Shown: positions 21,131 through 31,087 of the stretch, piece after piece
How the letters are laid out: every line of letters starts with the position of its first letter
How positions within the stretch are numbered: position 1 is the stretch's first letter
Origin: Doryteuthis pealeii
Taxonomy: Eukaryota > Mollusca > Cephalopoda > Myopsida > Loliginidae
Direction of reading: 5' to 3'
Assembly: GCA_023376005.1 (NCBI GenBank)
Contig: CM042145.1
Coordinates: 21,400,384 to 21,464,383 of the forward strand
Length of the DNA: 64,000 bases
The notes under the pieces: generated by a model
What the model was told of the DNA's origin: nothing
Databases searched by the model: none
What the model saw: the letters and a program-made list of their open reading frames with translations, nothing else
Translations under genes and position numbers: made by a program

Positions 21131-21777
21131 CAGGGTCTGGTCTCCTAGCCAAGATTAGGTGATCGTCTGTATCTCAAAGTCCCTGAGAATTTTATGCATC
21201 TCATTCTCTCGGACAGATTCTGGTTTGTTCATATACCATCTAATAGCGCGGTGAAAATTTAATTTATTGCACAGTTATAGTGGATCACCTTTCCCACTCA
21301 GTGGTATCTAGTCTTGTATTTTCACACAAGTAACAAAATATACAAGATCATTATAATTAGCAGTTGATATGCTGTAAAACCCAACAAAGAAAACAAATAA
21401 GATATCCAGAACCGGAGCCTCACCATTGGATACAGTTTAGACCCAAATCTGATGGTCATGGTGTTCCTTAATTATTAGTTCACCTTTTCCATGGTATTTT
21501 CTTGGAACAATTTTTAATTAAAAATGATTTAATTCTGATAGTAAAGTGACAAGTATTTGTGTTACATAATTTGTGGGTAGCCTATGAATTATGTCTGTAA
21601 GTGTAGTTAGATTTTGAATTAAAATTCGTTGAAATTCAAAATCGGAGGAGGGTTATATTATTGATAGGAAATAAACTTTAGTTGACCCCCCCCCCCCGGT
21701 TTCCCAATAGGAGCGTGTGAGAATGCAAATTAAGTTAGTTAGACTATACAAAATAACAAATTGACATAAAATGACCA

Positions 21778-21825
21778 GTTAAATCAAACTTAATGGATCT
21801 GAATTACCACCATCGCATGTCACCC

Positions 21826-21863
<38 letters not shown>

Positions 21864-22220
21864 GGGAATTAACTGAATTTAATGAAATTTTCAGTGTTGA
21901 TATATTAATGAATAAAAGATATAATGCACCAGTTATTTTATTTAAAAACTTTTATATTTTTTCAGGTCAGTTAACTTTGAACCATGTATCTTTGAGGCAT
22001 AATACAGATTCTCAAAGATATGTGGTTATAAGTTAGCTGACCTGAAAAAATGTAAAAGTTTTTGAATAAAATAACTGGTGCCTTATATCTTGTATTCATT
22101 CATATATCAACACTGAAAATTTCATTAACTTCGGTTAATTTCCTGATTTTCAGTATTTTTTTTCTTTCGGCGGGGTGACATACAATGGTGGAATTTAGGT
22201 CCGTTAAGTTTGATTTAACC
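21778..22220. mobile_element. Foldback MITE family F1, copy 1
   Basis: Almost the whole 443 bp is one inverted repeat. The left half runs GTTAAATCAAACTTAATGGA, CACCATCGCATGTCACCC and TTCAGGTCAGTTAACTTTG. The right half returns through its complement to GATTTAAC. A poly-A of about 30 bases sits in the left arm. Other copies are at 41398, 43129, 47487 and 50341. There is no transposase. Confidence 0.9.
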
Positions 22221-22229
22221 AAATGACCA

Positions 22230-22430
22230 ATAGCAGTTGACATGATGGAAAAACTCAACTAACAAAACAAACAAGATATTCAGAACTGGAGCTTCACCAT
22301 CAGATACAGTTTAGTGGCATACCTAGGACACCCCCTTTTGGTGTGTGTTTGTGGAGGGGGTTTACAGTCAGTGTATTCTAAGCCCCACCAACAGGGCTTT
22401 TTTTTAGTCAGTGTTTAACCCTTGGCAAAA
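22230..22430 (+). repeat. Dispersed repeat segment
   Basis: Words such as CAACTAACAAAACAAACAAG, GAGCTTCACCATCAGATACA and CAGTGTATTCTAAGCCCC recur at 21360-21440, 18010-18060 and 28870-28990. It is a patchwork repeat of unknown family. Confidence 0.5.
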
Positions 22431-22564
22431 GTCAAGATTTTGAATGTCAATTTTCAAGATAGGTTGACTAGCTCTCCCAGTCTTCAACATGTTTCTCATC
22501 GACAAAAGCTAAGATTAGCAAATGCCTGCACTCATTATACCTTTGTATTCATACAATGAATACA

Positions 22565-22802
22565 GACCATATGACCTTTAGGCACCCCCTTTTTGATCTC
22601 GATTAAGAAAGGACATGTTTTTCATTTACACTGTCAATATCTGGTTGTTTTAACAGATGATTTTTAGATTTAAAAAAAAAAAATTATAAAACTAACCCTG
22701 ACCCTAACCCCTAACAAACAACCGGATATTGACAGTGTAAATGAAAAACATGTCCTTTCTTAATCGAGATCAAAAAGGGGTGCCTAAAGGTAATATGGTC
22801 CA
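22565..22802. mobile_element. Foldback MITE family F2, copy 1 (telomere-like loop)
   Basis: The arms are near-perfect inverted repeats of about 100 bp (GACCATATGACCTTTAGG ... TAATATGGTC). The unpaired centre carries ACTAACCCTGACCCTAACCC. Related copies are at 35656-35888 and 52142-52342. Confidence 0.88.
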
Positions 22803-23059
22803 TGAATAATTTTGTTAAATTTATGGTTGGTTGGTTTATTGATTTTAACTGTATATCAACCCGTCTGGGGTTATGTCATGCCTAACGGTTAGGAAGTTAT
22901 ACATATCATGTATTTATATTTATACTTTTTAGTAATTGGTTTTAACAATGTGTTAGCATTATTGGGGATTATGTTGTATGGTATTGATTTGTTTCATGTC
23001 TATATTCTATGGTATAATTTTATTTCCCTCAAAAAGGACAGAATGTCCTTATGTTGACA

Positions 23060-23275
23060 TTTTCAAACAGATCTTTCATATTGTTTGCATTAAAATAACA
23101 GTTTCTGATGTGAGCAAAAAAACATGCATTCCATGAATAAGTGTTTAACAGTCAAAGGTGTTTGACATGTTTCACACTGTGGTTGTTGTTCTTGTTTGAA
23201 TATATAGGAGTGTGTTAGTCTTGTATGACCAATTTTGTTAAATTTAGAAACTTTCACAGTCTGTAGAGATTTACA
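23060..23275 (-). pseudogene. LINE C-terminal fragment (jockey/I-like RT end)
   Basis: The - strand frame reads IGHTRLTHSYIFKQEQQPQC, then ETCQTPLTVKHLFMEC. This is the Cys/His-containing tail (GHT.LTH....C..C....T..H....C) found after RNase H or RT in jockey and I-like LINEs. Only some 60 residues remain, without catalytic parts. Confidence 0.75.
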
Positions 23276-23667
23276 AGAAAGAATACTAACCATCTTTAAA
23301 AACTATTTGTTTTTATGTTTCTTTTCTTTTCTTTTCTTTTTATTAATCTATTTACCCCCCTTTTGTTTTAATTTGTGCACCTTCCTTTCCTTCCCTTTTC
23401 TGTTTCATTGCTTCTATTATTCCCAATTATTTCCTCTCTTTTTCTCATTCTTCATATCCCGTTCCTGTTAAAGCCTCTCACAGCAGCTCTTTTTCTCTTC
23501 TTTTCCTTTCTATTTCCTCATAATCATTATAAACTTGAAAATTCTTTTTTATCTTCCATATTTCTTTAACAATTTGGAAAAGAAATACATATATTATTTC
23601 TCTGAATTTTTTAGATGAGGCTTGATAATTAGTATTATTTGGACTATTGTCCTCATCTTCATTGTCA

Positions 23668-23720
23668 TCTACACAACGTTTCGGACGATGTGACCTCCGA
23701 CCTTCTTCAGGTATTTTCTA
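23668..23720 (-). ncRNA. Hammerhead ribozyme-like motif, ACGT class, complete
   Basis: On the - strand CTGAAGA (23710-23704) plus an extra A leads to a G-rich stem II, then GAAA (23782-type order 23682-23679). Stem III is the self-complementary ACGT. H17 is U23675. GTG pairs with upstream TAC (one G-U). The strings CCTGAAGAAGG and CGAAACGTTGTG make the motif easy to spot. Stem I beyond 3 bp is weak. Confidence 0.55.
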
Positions 23721-23947
23721 TCGGACTCAGAAGCCTTCTCTTTAAATATATGTCAAAATGAAACAAACTATATATAAATCAATAATACTGCGCATGCATT
23801 TATTTAAAAAATCGGCTGAAACGTTGTACAGATAACAATAAAGTATTTCTTGTTGGACTCAGGAACCTTCTTTCCGAACTCGGAACCTTCTTGTCGTAAT
23901 GAGAGCCATCATGGAACTTTGAACCTAACACAGTTTCCGAGTCCAAC

Positions 23948-24003
23948 AAGAAATACCTGAAGAATGCCAGAGGGCACATTGGCCAAAATGTTGTACAGAT
24001 AAC
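23948..24003 (+). ncRNA. Hammerhead-like partner, G12 mutated
   Basis: CTGAAGA 23957-23963 with an extra A and stem II are kept, and stem I TAC/GTA pairs. The GAAA box reads AAAA at 23985-23988, so the invariant G12 is lost. It forms an inverted pair with 23668-23720. Confidence 0.5.
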
Positions 24004-24115
24004 AATGAAGATGAAGACAATAGTCCGAATAATACAAATGATATTAAATGCATGTATGTCTTGAATTGTATATGTATTATTTTCTAATCTATTTCTAAAT
24101 TCATTTTTTTTTTAG

Positions 24116-24192
24116 GGCAACATGGTCAAGTTACCCAGGAAGAGAATACGCCTGAAAAACGAGTTAATAAGATATTTGAAATAATGGATAAG
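24116..24192 (+). CDS. Neuronal calcium sensor (frequenin/NCS-1 type), exon before EF-hand 4
   Basis: Acceptor T-rich...TTTAG precedes GGCAAC, and the donor after ATGGATAAG is GTGAGA. From the phase-0 junction the frame starts GNMVKLP, matching the family's Gly-Asn-x-Val-x-Leu-Pro. After CCC it must shift by one base to read QEENTPEKRVNKIFEIMDK, the lead into the EF-hand 4 loop. One C more in the CCC run would restore a 26-codon exon. ENTPEKRV is characteristic of NCS-1. The terminal exon (EF-hand 4 and the C-terminus that binds targets) was not found in the remaining 39.8 kb. Confidence 0.88.
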
Positions 24193-24489
24193 GTGAGAAA
24201 ATCTTGGTGGAACTTTCTTCTTCTTCTTCCATTTATTTTTTTGATGACATAGTGTCTTCATTTTTACATTTTTTTTTTAATATTATTTTAATTTTATTCT
24301 GCTGTTTCAGGGAGAAAAAAAAAATGGTTTATTTTAGCTGAATGGACCTTTTAATCAACTCCATTTTTTTTTTTTTTTTTTTCATTTAACATTTATTTTC
24401 CAAAAACATTTTCCAGAGTTTCTCTTCCAGAACTACTAGAAACAGAAAGCCATAAATCTTTTTATTTTAGTAATCATTTAAAAATTTGA

Positions 24490-25012
24490 ACCAAGTATCC
24501 AATAGGCACCCCAAATCATCAACTTAATGAAAGGTTCATATTTAAGTCATCACCGGTAACTTTGGCTTTCAAATATTTGAAAATAAATGAACAGGCGATT
24601 TTTTTGAACTTATATTGTATCTGACAAAAACAAATTTTACAAATTGTGATACTATTTCTGAACAGCATCCTTTTATTTAAATAAACAAAAAATATTTTGC
24701 TAATAAAAACTGTATTTTTATTTGAATAAACATAATTGCATTTCTCTTTTGATTAAGTAAAAACTATTTTTTAGAAAAAAAAACTATTTTTTAGAAAAAG
24801 ATTTTGCTATTGAATTTTAATTTGATTACGTGTACAACCATCTATTTATTTAATTTATTGTGAGTTGAACATCTCCATAAATTTCTGATTAAAATCATTC
24901 GTTTATAAAAATTTGGAAGTGGAAGTTACTGGCGACAAGTTAAAATGTGAACCTTTCATTAACTTGATGATTTGGGGTGCCTATTGGATACTTAGTCTAA
25001 AAATTCTGTAGA
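24490..25012. mobile_element. Foldback MITE, about 520 bp
   Basis: The left end AAGTATCCAATAGGCACC with CATCAACTTAATGAAAGG returns inverted at the right as CCTTTCATTAACTTGATG and GGTGCCTATTGGATACTT. Arms are about 90 bp and the centre is AT-rich. No coding. Confidence 0.85.
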
Positions 25013-25298
25013 AATACCTAAATTAGCCTCATTTTGATATTAGTACTGGTTAAAAGTGTGATAAGTGTAACCTGAAACCAAAGTTTTTTAAACCTTATTT
25101 TTTCCAATGTAGGTCTCATTGGGGAATGAGAAAAGCCTGGCCATTTATCAATAATGAACTTGGGTCAACAGTGCATTTCCTACTAAAGTAACCATTACAC
25201 TACATGCCTCCATAGAAGTACATAACCTAGGTGACCTTGAACTCCAGCCAGGGAATCCCCATTTCTACATCTCTACTGCCTATTAAAATATTATAATC

Positions 25299-25460
25299 TG
25301 TTATTTAACAGACTGTAAGGTTGTTAATTTGTCAAATTCTACATAATTATTGACTATAAAAATGTAGCAAATTGTTATTTAACAGACTGTAAGGTTGTTA
25401 ATTTGTCAAATTCTACATAATTATTGACTATAAAAATGTAGCAAATTGTTATTTAACAGC
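25299..25460 (+). repeat. 72-bp tandem repeat, 2.2 copies
   Basis: TTGTTATTTAACAGACTG through AAAAATGTAGCAAA occurs twice almost identically, with the start of a third copy. Confidence 0.92.
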
Positions 25461-25559
25461 CTATGAATTCGACTCACCATAGTATGAACTGATAAAGTTT
25501 GGTGGTAGTCTAAGATATGGCTGGTTCCACTGGGTTTGTGATGACCCTGTTTCTACACC

Positions 25560-25925
25560 TAATTTCTTACACAAACACGCACACACTGTTACGATTTTTG
25601 TGGCTATCCTTAGGGGTCAAGAAAGAGCACTGTCCAGCAGAGATCTTTTGTGTTAAGCAGAGCACAATCCTTAGTGAAGAATCCTTTGGTTGCTCCTTAG
25701 TGTCCCTTGATATTGGATATGATCCTTTTGGTTGTTCCTTGGTGCTCCTCAGTTTTCAGGTCGTCCATCAATGAGTGCAAATGGACGTCTGTCAATATCA
25801 GCCGATTACATAGTTAACCCAACACGTATTTGGGCTGATTGGCTGAGGTTTAAACCACATGACTCTTAGTCTATAAATGTAAGTGGTGGATTACAGCACG
25901 GCTTATATACAAAAATATTCCAACA
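25560..25925 (-). repeat. Dispersed element with a single satellite-like unit
   Basis: Read on the - strand this matches 2390-2640 (GTTTAAACCTCAGCCAATCA, GAGCACCAAGGAACAACC). It then contains one diverged segment, GTGCTCTTTCTTGACCCC, corresponding to the 126-bp unit start. It shows the element before satellite expansion. Confidence 0.75.
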
Positions 25926-26087
25926 CACATAAATACACACACTTGGTTACATTCTCCACCATGAAAAAAAACAAGAAGCTGGACGTATACACTTAAAGAT
26001 CACCCAGAAAAATATTCTGTGTTTCTTAACAAAAGCTGCTTAAAAAATTATATTATATATATAATATATATATATAAAGATAATCTA

Positions 26088-26145
26088 ATGAGTCAGACGA
26101 ACCTACTATTAGTTTCGCATAAAGCTCTTCAGGGCTAAAATCTGA

Positions 26146-26150
<5 letters not shown>
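26088..26150 (-). ncRNA. Type I hammerhead ribozyme-like motif, complete
   Basis: It belongs to the same subfamily as 921-979. On the - strand ATGAGTCAGA pairs with TCTGACTCAT, followed by an internal loop, CC/GG, CTGAAGA, GC-TTTAT-GC, GAAA, ACT-AAT-AGT, A17 and a GUA triplet. Compared with 921-979 the only stem III change is in the loop (AAT against AAC), which preserves pairing. It sits between TA runs. Confidence 0.75.
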
Positions 26151-26179
<29 letters not shown>

Positions 26180-26231
26180 TGTTTCACTGCTTTAACTGGT
26201 TTTCTATAATAAGTATCATAATTAATAATAC

Positions 26232-26480
26232 TGGTTTAGCTGAGTCAATAGAGTGACCGCCAAGGAACCACAAGGTTCCGGTTTCAATACTGGCCCTCGC
26301 CAACTCAGCGTATGAGTAATACAGTGATCTGTGCAGTAAAGTGACGAGATGATGGTAGATGTGGTACTCCACCTCAGATGCCAAAACAATCTCCTTGGTC
26401 TAGCGCTAGTGAAAAGAGGATAGACTCCCTCGCTGTCTGGCTGATACCGACTTGAGGCCACACCAATGACTTTATATATA
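26232..26480 (+). repeat. tRNA-derived SINE-A copy
   Basis: The head resembles a tRNA gene (TTAGCTGAGTCAATAGAG ... GGTTCCGGTTTCAATACTGG), giving degraded A and B boxes. The SINE-A body follows: CTCCTTGGTCTAGCGCTAGT, AGACTCCCTCGCTGTCTGG. Confidence 0.85.
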
Positions 26481-26577
26481 AGTTTGTTCATATGGAAAAT
26501 TGTTTGCAGTGGTGCAATAGCAATTCAAATAAATTCATTTATGCCTTTAAACTTGCTGATGTTTTGTTAAACTCTCT

Positions 26578-26579
<2 letters not shown>

Positions 26580-26623
<44 letters not shown>

Positions 26624-26625
26624 TA
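26580..26625. repeat. (TA)n microsatellite
   Basis: Borders the inverted ribozyme pair at 26634-26878. Confidence 0.9.
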
Positions 26626-26633
26626 TAAAAAAA

Positions 26634-26701
26634 TGGATATAAAAGAAACCTACTCGAGTTTCACCATAAGGATCTTCAGGGTTAAATCCACTGAATTAAT
26701 C
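26634..26701 (-). ncRNA. Type I hammerhead ribozyme-like motif, complete (TTAACC subfamily)
   Basis: On the - strand TGGAT pairs with ATCCA at the outer end of stem I, and AACC with GGTT next to the core. CTGAAGA, stem II CC-TTAT-GG (with a U-U at its base), GAAA, self-complementary ACTCGAGT as stem III, A17 and a GUA triplet follow. Same subfamily as 37930-37986 and 51841-51900. Confidence 0.7.
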
Positions 26702-26820
26702 GAGGTACCGATTAATTGCAGCCGATTGCACGTGTGTTCACTGAATACGATGTTACGTTCATCTTATTCAGTGAACACACGTGCAATCAGCTGCAATTAA
26801 TCGGTAACTCGATTAATTCA

Positions 26821-26877
26821 GTGGATTTAACCTGAAGATCCTTATGGTGAAACTCGAGTAGGTTCTTTTATATCCAT
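26821..26877 (+). ncRNA. Hammerhead-like partner with one base lost in stem I
   Basis: The core CTGAAGA (26832-26838), stem II, GAAA, ACTCGAGT and GUA are all kept. One C upstream of C3 is missing, so AACC/GGTT becomes AAC/GGTT. Cleavage would be weakened rather than clearly lost. Confidence 0.6.
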
Positions 26878-26886
26878 TTTGTATAA

Positions 26887-26913
26887 TAAATTTGCTCTAC
26901 TCCGTATTGAGCA
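26887..26913 (-). other. GTGCTCAATA hairpin, inverted copy
   Basis: TTTGCTCTACTCCGTATTGAGCAC is read on the - strand as the conserved GTGCTCAATA...GAGC hairpin. Confidence 0.45.
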
Positions 26914-27001
26914 CTTTGTATTTGTTATATCGCTGACTTAACCCCTGAATTTTGCACCTTCAATGATCGTGCCCATTTTCACCGGTAAGTAACCTTTAAC
27001 T

Positions 27002-27042
<41 letters not shown>

Positions 27043-27051
27043 GGTAAGGAA

Positions 27052-27250
27052 ATGAATCCGACAGTATATAAGGGTAAGATAGTATGAAAAACACACAGAT
27101 GTTGTTCAAATAAATTCTCTTTTTATTAACACAAAATAATATGCTCTGAAGAAGATTTTTAACAGATTGAAATATTGCAATATCAGCATAATAAACAACT
27201 TTATTTGAACAACATCTGTGTGTTTTTCATAATATCTTATCCTTATATAT
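27052..27250. repeat. TA-bordered long hairpin containing a ribozyme
   Basis: AAAAACACACAGATGTTG and TTCAAATAAA on the left pair with TTTATTTGAACAACATCTGTG on the right. The ribozyme at 27138-27192 lies inside. Its stem I could therefore extend to about 50 bp. Confidence 0.75.
27138..27192 (+). ncRNA. Type I hammerhead ribozyme-like motif, complete, strong stem III
   Basis: TATGCT 27140-27145 pairs with AGCATA 27185-27190. The core CTGAAGA 27146-27152 is followed by an extra A. Stem II GATTT/AGATT contains G-U pairs. GAA is 27069+100 type position 27169-27171. Stem III is ATATT/AATAT around GC (27172-27183). H17 is C27184, giving an AUC triplet. Every helix closes, which makes this one of the best candidates. 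Confidence 0.75.
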
Positions 27251-27535
27251 ATATATATATATTCTATCATATATGATAGAGTGCATAAAATATCCTAAGT
27301 TATTTTAGGAAAGGAAAGTTTTTTAAAAGTCTAAAACAATCCCTGCCCTCCTATAAAATAATCTGGTAAAGAATGTAAGATTAATATCACTGAAAATGAA
27401 AAATGTAACACAAATGTGTTTTATATATAAAGACGAGGGTGTTGGTTGTTTTTATGGTGTCAACCCATGGCTTATCTTAATGCCAAACTTAGTCGTATTT
27501 TTATTTTATTTGGTTCATGCAATTATGTGGTTTCA

Positions 27536-27972
27536 AGTACCGTATTTGACGGCATATAAGACGCACCCCCATTTCAGCAGGTCAGATTCAGGAAAAATCT
27601 TAGTGTATTTAAGCATATATTATTGAAAACAGTCTACCATATGCTCGTGTTAACCTTGATTATAACAATACCAGCAATAAAATAAGGATGCATGGAGTTT
27701 AGGGTAGGTAAAAGTACTGAGTGTAAACTGGGTTAGTGAGCATTATAGAGAAGATTAGCCTAGTCCTACGAGAAAAAGATGTAAAACAAAATTTATTTTT
27801 CCATATTATATTCATGGATGAGTGGCGTAAGATGCACAAAAACAAATATAACCTACTTGTTTATTTTCAAAATATTATCAAAGAACGCAACGTTAGCAGA
27901 AAGTTGACGGGCCTGATAAAATGCCTTCGTGGGCTGGATCCAGCCTGCGGGCCATAGTTTGGTGACCTCTGA
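27536..27972. repeat. DNA-transposon remnants, possibly hAT-type ends
   Basis: Near 27540 ACCGTATTTGACGGCATATA and 'agacgcaccc' resemble termini of DNA transposons common in animals. At 27925-27968 GGGCTGGATCCAGCCTGCGG followed by 'gccatagtttggtgacctctg' resembles hAT ends. The frame at 27736-27957 is not a recognisable protein. Confidence 0.4.
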
Positions 27973-28124
27973 TCTGACTCATAAGTTCTTAGCTGAATTT
28001 TGATGTCAAATTTTCTTTCTATAATGTTTGATCTATTTGATTGGTATTGACAAGGAAGGAGACTATGTTAAAAATAAATATTTGTTGTGTAATAAATTTT
28101 TTTTCTTCATTATGATTCCGGATT

Positions 28125-28250
28125 CTTGATTGATTTTAATGGCATGTCAACCCATGTAGGAGTATTATATACCTAACAGTTAGGGAATCACGTTCATTGT
28201 ACATTTATATTTTTTGTAGTAGTTTTTAAGAGGGTTGGGGTTTTTTTTTC
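28125..28250. repeat. Dispersed repeat fragment
   Basis: GGCATGTCAACCCATGTAGG and CCTAACAGTTAGGGAATCA match a fragment at 22835-22905 and the shorter cores noted at 15610. Confidence 0.5.
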
Positions 28251-28356
28251 AAACAGTCCTCTCATATAATCAACTTTTAAACAAATCTATTAGAGCCATG
28301 GATGGACCCTAACAAGTACTACCACTCAGCAGACCTGAGAGTAATTGCAATGAAGG

Positions 28357-28847
28357 GTAGGGTAGGTCAATTTTTAACTTTTTTAAAATATCAAATCGTC
28401 CATCTATGCGAAAATTGTTTGCTAGTATACTGAATACTGATACCAAAAATTAGATCTTTTACTAGCACCATTGTTTGAGGAAATAGCATCAAAGATTGTC
28501 TACTAAAATGCTCTAAAAATCCTAGTTTTCGCAAAATTTAGCCTAGGAATTGGTTGGAAAATTTACCGTTTTCAATATTTACATCAGAAATTTTATTTTT
28601 ATTAAAATGAAAAAATTAAATATTATAAATAGAATTCAAATTGAAAATGTGCCTCCACCAATCACTGATATGCTGTTTTTACCTTATTAATTAAGCTGTA
28701 ACAGATGATCTTTGATGCTATTTCCTCAAACAATGGTACAAGTAAAAGATCTAATTTTTGTGTATCAGTATTCAGTATACTAACACACAACTTTCACATA
28801 GATGGACAATTTGATATTTTTAAAAAGTGAAAAATCGACTAACCCTA
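28357..28847. mobile_element. Foldback MITE, about 490 bp
   Basis: Left AGGGTAGGTCAATTTTTAAC and AAAATATCAAATCGTCCATC return inverted at the right as GATGGACAATTTGATATTTT and AAAAATCGACTAACCCT. Inner arms include AGCATCAAAGATTGTCT / AGATGATCTTTGATGCT. No coding. Confidence 0.85.
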
Positions 28848-29032
28848 ATGAAGGGGTACTCCACACTTGCCTGTTCTCCAGAACAGGAGATGCAGTTTAG
28901 AGTCATACCCAGGTAACTCCTTGGTGGTGTGTGTGTGAGGGGGCTTTCTCTCATGCTGTGGATACAGTCAGCATATTCTAAGCCTCGCTGACAAGATGAA
29001 GACATCTTGATGTATATACAAATACATGTGGA

Positions 29033-29309
29033 GGTGCGTAATGTGATGGTTAGTCGTAGGAAATGGACTCGTCGACATGGGTTCAAATCCTGGATGAAGC
29101 TGTTTGTATTTCACATAGTGCTAATACTCTTGGGAAAGGTATGAGTCCACCTACTCTTCCTCCAGCTATGGGTAAATAGTAGGGCAGACTGGGTTTCTTT
29201 AACCTTGGTTAAATAACCAGTCTAGGAGAAGGAAAACTTAATTCAAAGCTGCTAAACTTCGCTAAAGAAATTGACCTTGTGTCATATCCTGCCTGTGCAG
29301 AGAGGTTGG

Positions 29310-29315
<6 letters not shown>
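29033..29315 (+). repeat. tRNA-derived SINE-B, full-length
   Basis: The head GTGATGGTTAGTCGTAGG and GGGTTCAAATCCTGG gives A- and B-box-like promoter sequences. The body has CCCTTGGG.AAAGGTATGAG, AGCTATGGGTAAATAGTAGG and CAGTCTAGGAGAAGGAAAAC, and the tail enters a TA run. Confidence 0.85.

Positions 29316-29340
<25 letters not shown>
29316..29340. repeat. (TA)n between two inverted SINEs
   Basis: TA run at the junction of tail-to-tail SINE-B copies. Confidence 0.85.
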
Positions 29341-29341
<1 letters not shown>

Positions 29342-29619
29342 TACTAACCCCTCCACACGAGCAAGGTGTGACACAAGGTCAATTTCTTAAGCGGAGTTCA
29401 ACAGGTTTGAATTCAGAGTTTTCCATCTCCTAGACCGGTTGCTAACCAAGGTTAAAGAGCCCAGTCTGCCCTACTATTTACCCATAGCTGGAGGGAGAGT
29501 AGGATTCATACCTTTCCCAAGGGTATTAATGCTAAGTGAAATGCAATTAGCATGTCCAGGATTTGAACTCGTGGTGACAAGTCCATTTCCCATGACTTTA
29601 ACCATTACACAAGACGCTT

Positions 29620-29622
<3 letters not shown>
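29341..29622 (-). repeat. tRNA-derived SINE-B, full-length, inverted
   Basis: Mirror of 29033-29315: ACTAACCCCTCCACACGAGC through CCAGGATTTGAACTCG to AACCATTACAC. The two copies share the TA tail and could fold into a hairpin of about 280 bp. Confidence 0.85.
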
Positions 29623-29671
<49 letters not shown>

Positions 29672-29933
29672 CATATGAGAGAGAATGAATGAAAAAAAAC
29701 TTTAAGGAAGCAGCTTATCTAAATATTCTTATTATGTTTCTAAAACTGATGCTTTTTTTTATAAAAGATTTAGATAATATTCACTTTAAAATTACAGCGA
29801 TAAAAATAAAGTCCACAAACATACCTCATAATATGCCAGGAATTTATTTTGTGTTTGCTTGTAAAAATATTTTAAAATTAGAAAGAAAAAAAAAGTCATA
29901 GAAGAATTCACTTATTTGAGTCACAATAGAAAC

Positions 29934-29970
<37 letters not shown>

Positions 29971-30140
29971 CAGACCTAATGAAAAAAACATGTATGTGTG
30001 GGAGATATGCATTCTAAGGGTTGGAGTTGGGTTTTTTTGTAATGTATAGGAAATTTCTGTCTTTTTTTAAGTGTTGAAAATTGACTCAATATTTATGCCT
30101 TAACCCTTAAACATCATATTTTCTCTGTGTCCAATATTAG
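29623..30140. other. TA runs and AT-rich DNA, no gene seen
   Basis: TA runs lie at 29623-29668 and 29937-29965. No element or exon was recognised between them. Confidence 0.5.
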
Positions 30141-30375
30141 GGCCGGGTTAGCTCAGTCGGTAGAAACCACAAGGTTCCTAGTTCGATACCTGCCCTCGCC
30201 AACTCAGCGTATGAGTAGCACAGGGATCTGTGCGGTAAAGTAAGGATCTGTTGGTAGGTGTGGCACCCCACCTCAGTTGCAAAAACAATCTCCTTGGTCT
30301 AGCGCTAGTGAAAAAGGGATAGACTCCCTCGCTGATTGGCTGATACTCACTTTAGGCCACCCTGACGACTTTACT
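30141..30375 (+). repeat. tRNA-derived SINE-A, full-length
   Basis: GGGCCGGGTTAGCTCAGTCGG is an A-box-bearing tRNA-like head, and GGTTCCTAGTTCGATACC fits the B box. The body follows (AACTCAGCGTATGAGTAGC, CTCCTTGGTCTAGCGCTAGT) and it ends near GACTTTACTTA. Confidence 0.88.
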
Positions 30376-30439
30376 TATATGAACTGGTCTACTAATTTTA
30401 GAGGCTTACCTAATTCATTTTATTAAAGAGATAATTACT

Positions 30440-30870
30440 ATTAACCTCTCAATAGCAGTCCATGTTTTACCTATTGTGTAAGTTGACATTATTTTCTGTA
30501 GATAAGATATTGCTACCAAGGTATATTAACCTGTCAATAGCAGTCCATGCTTTACCTATGTGTAAGTTGACATTATTTTCTGTAGATGAGATATTGCTAC
30601 CAAGGTATATTAATCTGTCAATAGCAGTCTGTTTACTTATGCGTATGCTGATATCACATTCTGTAGATGAGATATTGCTACCAAGGTATGTTAACCTGTC
30701 AATAGCAGTCTATGTTTTACCTATGCATATGTTGACATCACTTTCTGTAGATGCGATATTGCTACCAAATTATGTTAACCTGTCAATAGCAGTCCATGTT
30801 TTACTTATGTGTAAGTTGACATTATTTTCTGTAGATGAGATATTGCTACTGACATATGTAAAGTGGGTCA
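30440..30870 (+). repeat. Tandem repeat, period about 83 bp, five copies
   Basis: Each unit has CAATAGCAGTC, a GTTGACAT-like word, TTTCTGTAGATGAGATATTG and CTACCAAGGTAT. Weaker copies continue to about 31020. The 167-residue open frame across it reflects the repeat only. Confidence 0.9.
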
Positions 30871-31087
30871 ACACAGAGGTGATAAAAGTAATTTTTTTTT
30901 TAAACACTAGTATGTCCATGTGTAGGAATCTATTAGAAAAGCTTGCCTGTGAGTCCATACCTTAATTATGTGTATGATGACATTGCTTTCAATTGATAAG
31001 ATATTACTACCAAGGTATAAATTCAACATGTGAAATTTACAATTTTTAAGAATTTCATAAAAAAATGTGTTGAAGTGAGTTAGCGTA

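Noticed and set aside
22690..22725. Interstitial telomere
   Set aside because: Only two or three CCCTAA-like units occur, always at the centre of a foldback element, so this is part of the MITE and not a telomere relic.
30141..30215. Functional tRNA gene
   Set aside because: A and B boxes are present, but the cloverleaf does not close and the sequence continues into a repeated SINE body, so it is a tRNA-derived SINE head.
30462..30965. 167-residue open frame
   Set aside because: It is the translation of an 83-bp tandem repeat and has no recognisable domain or splice context.
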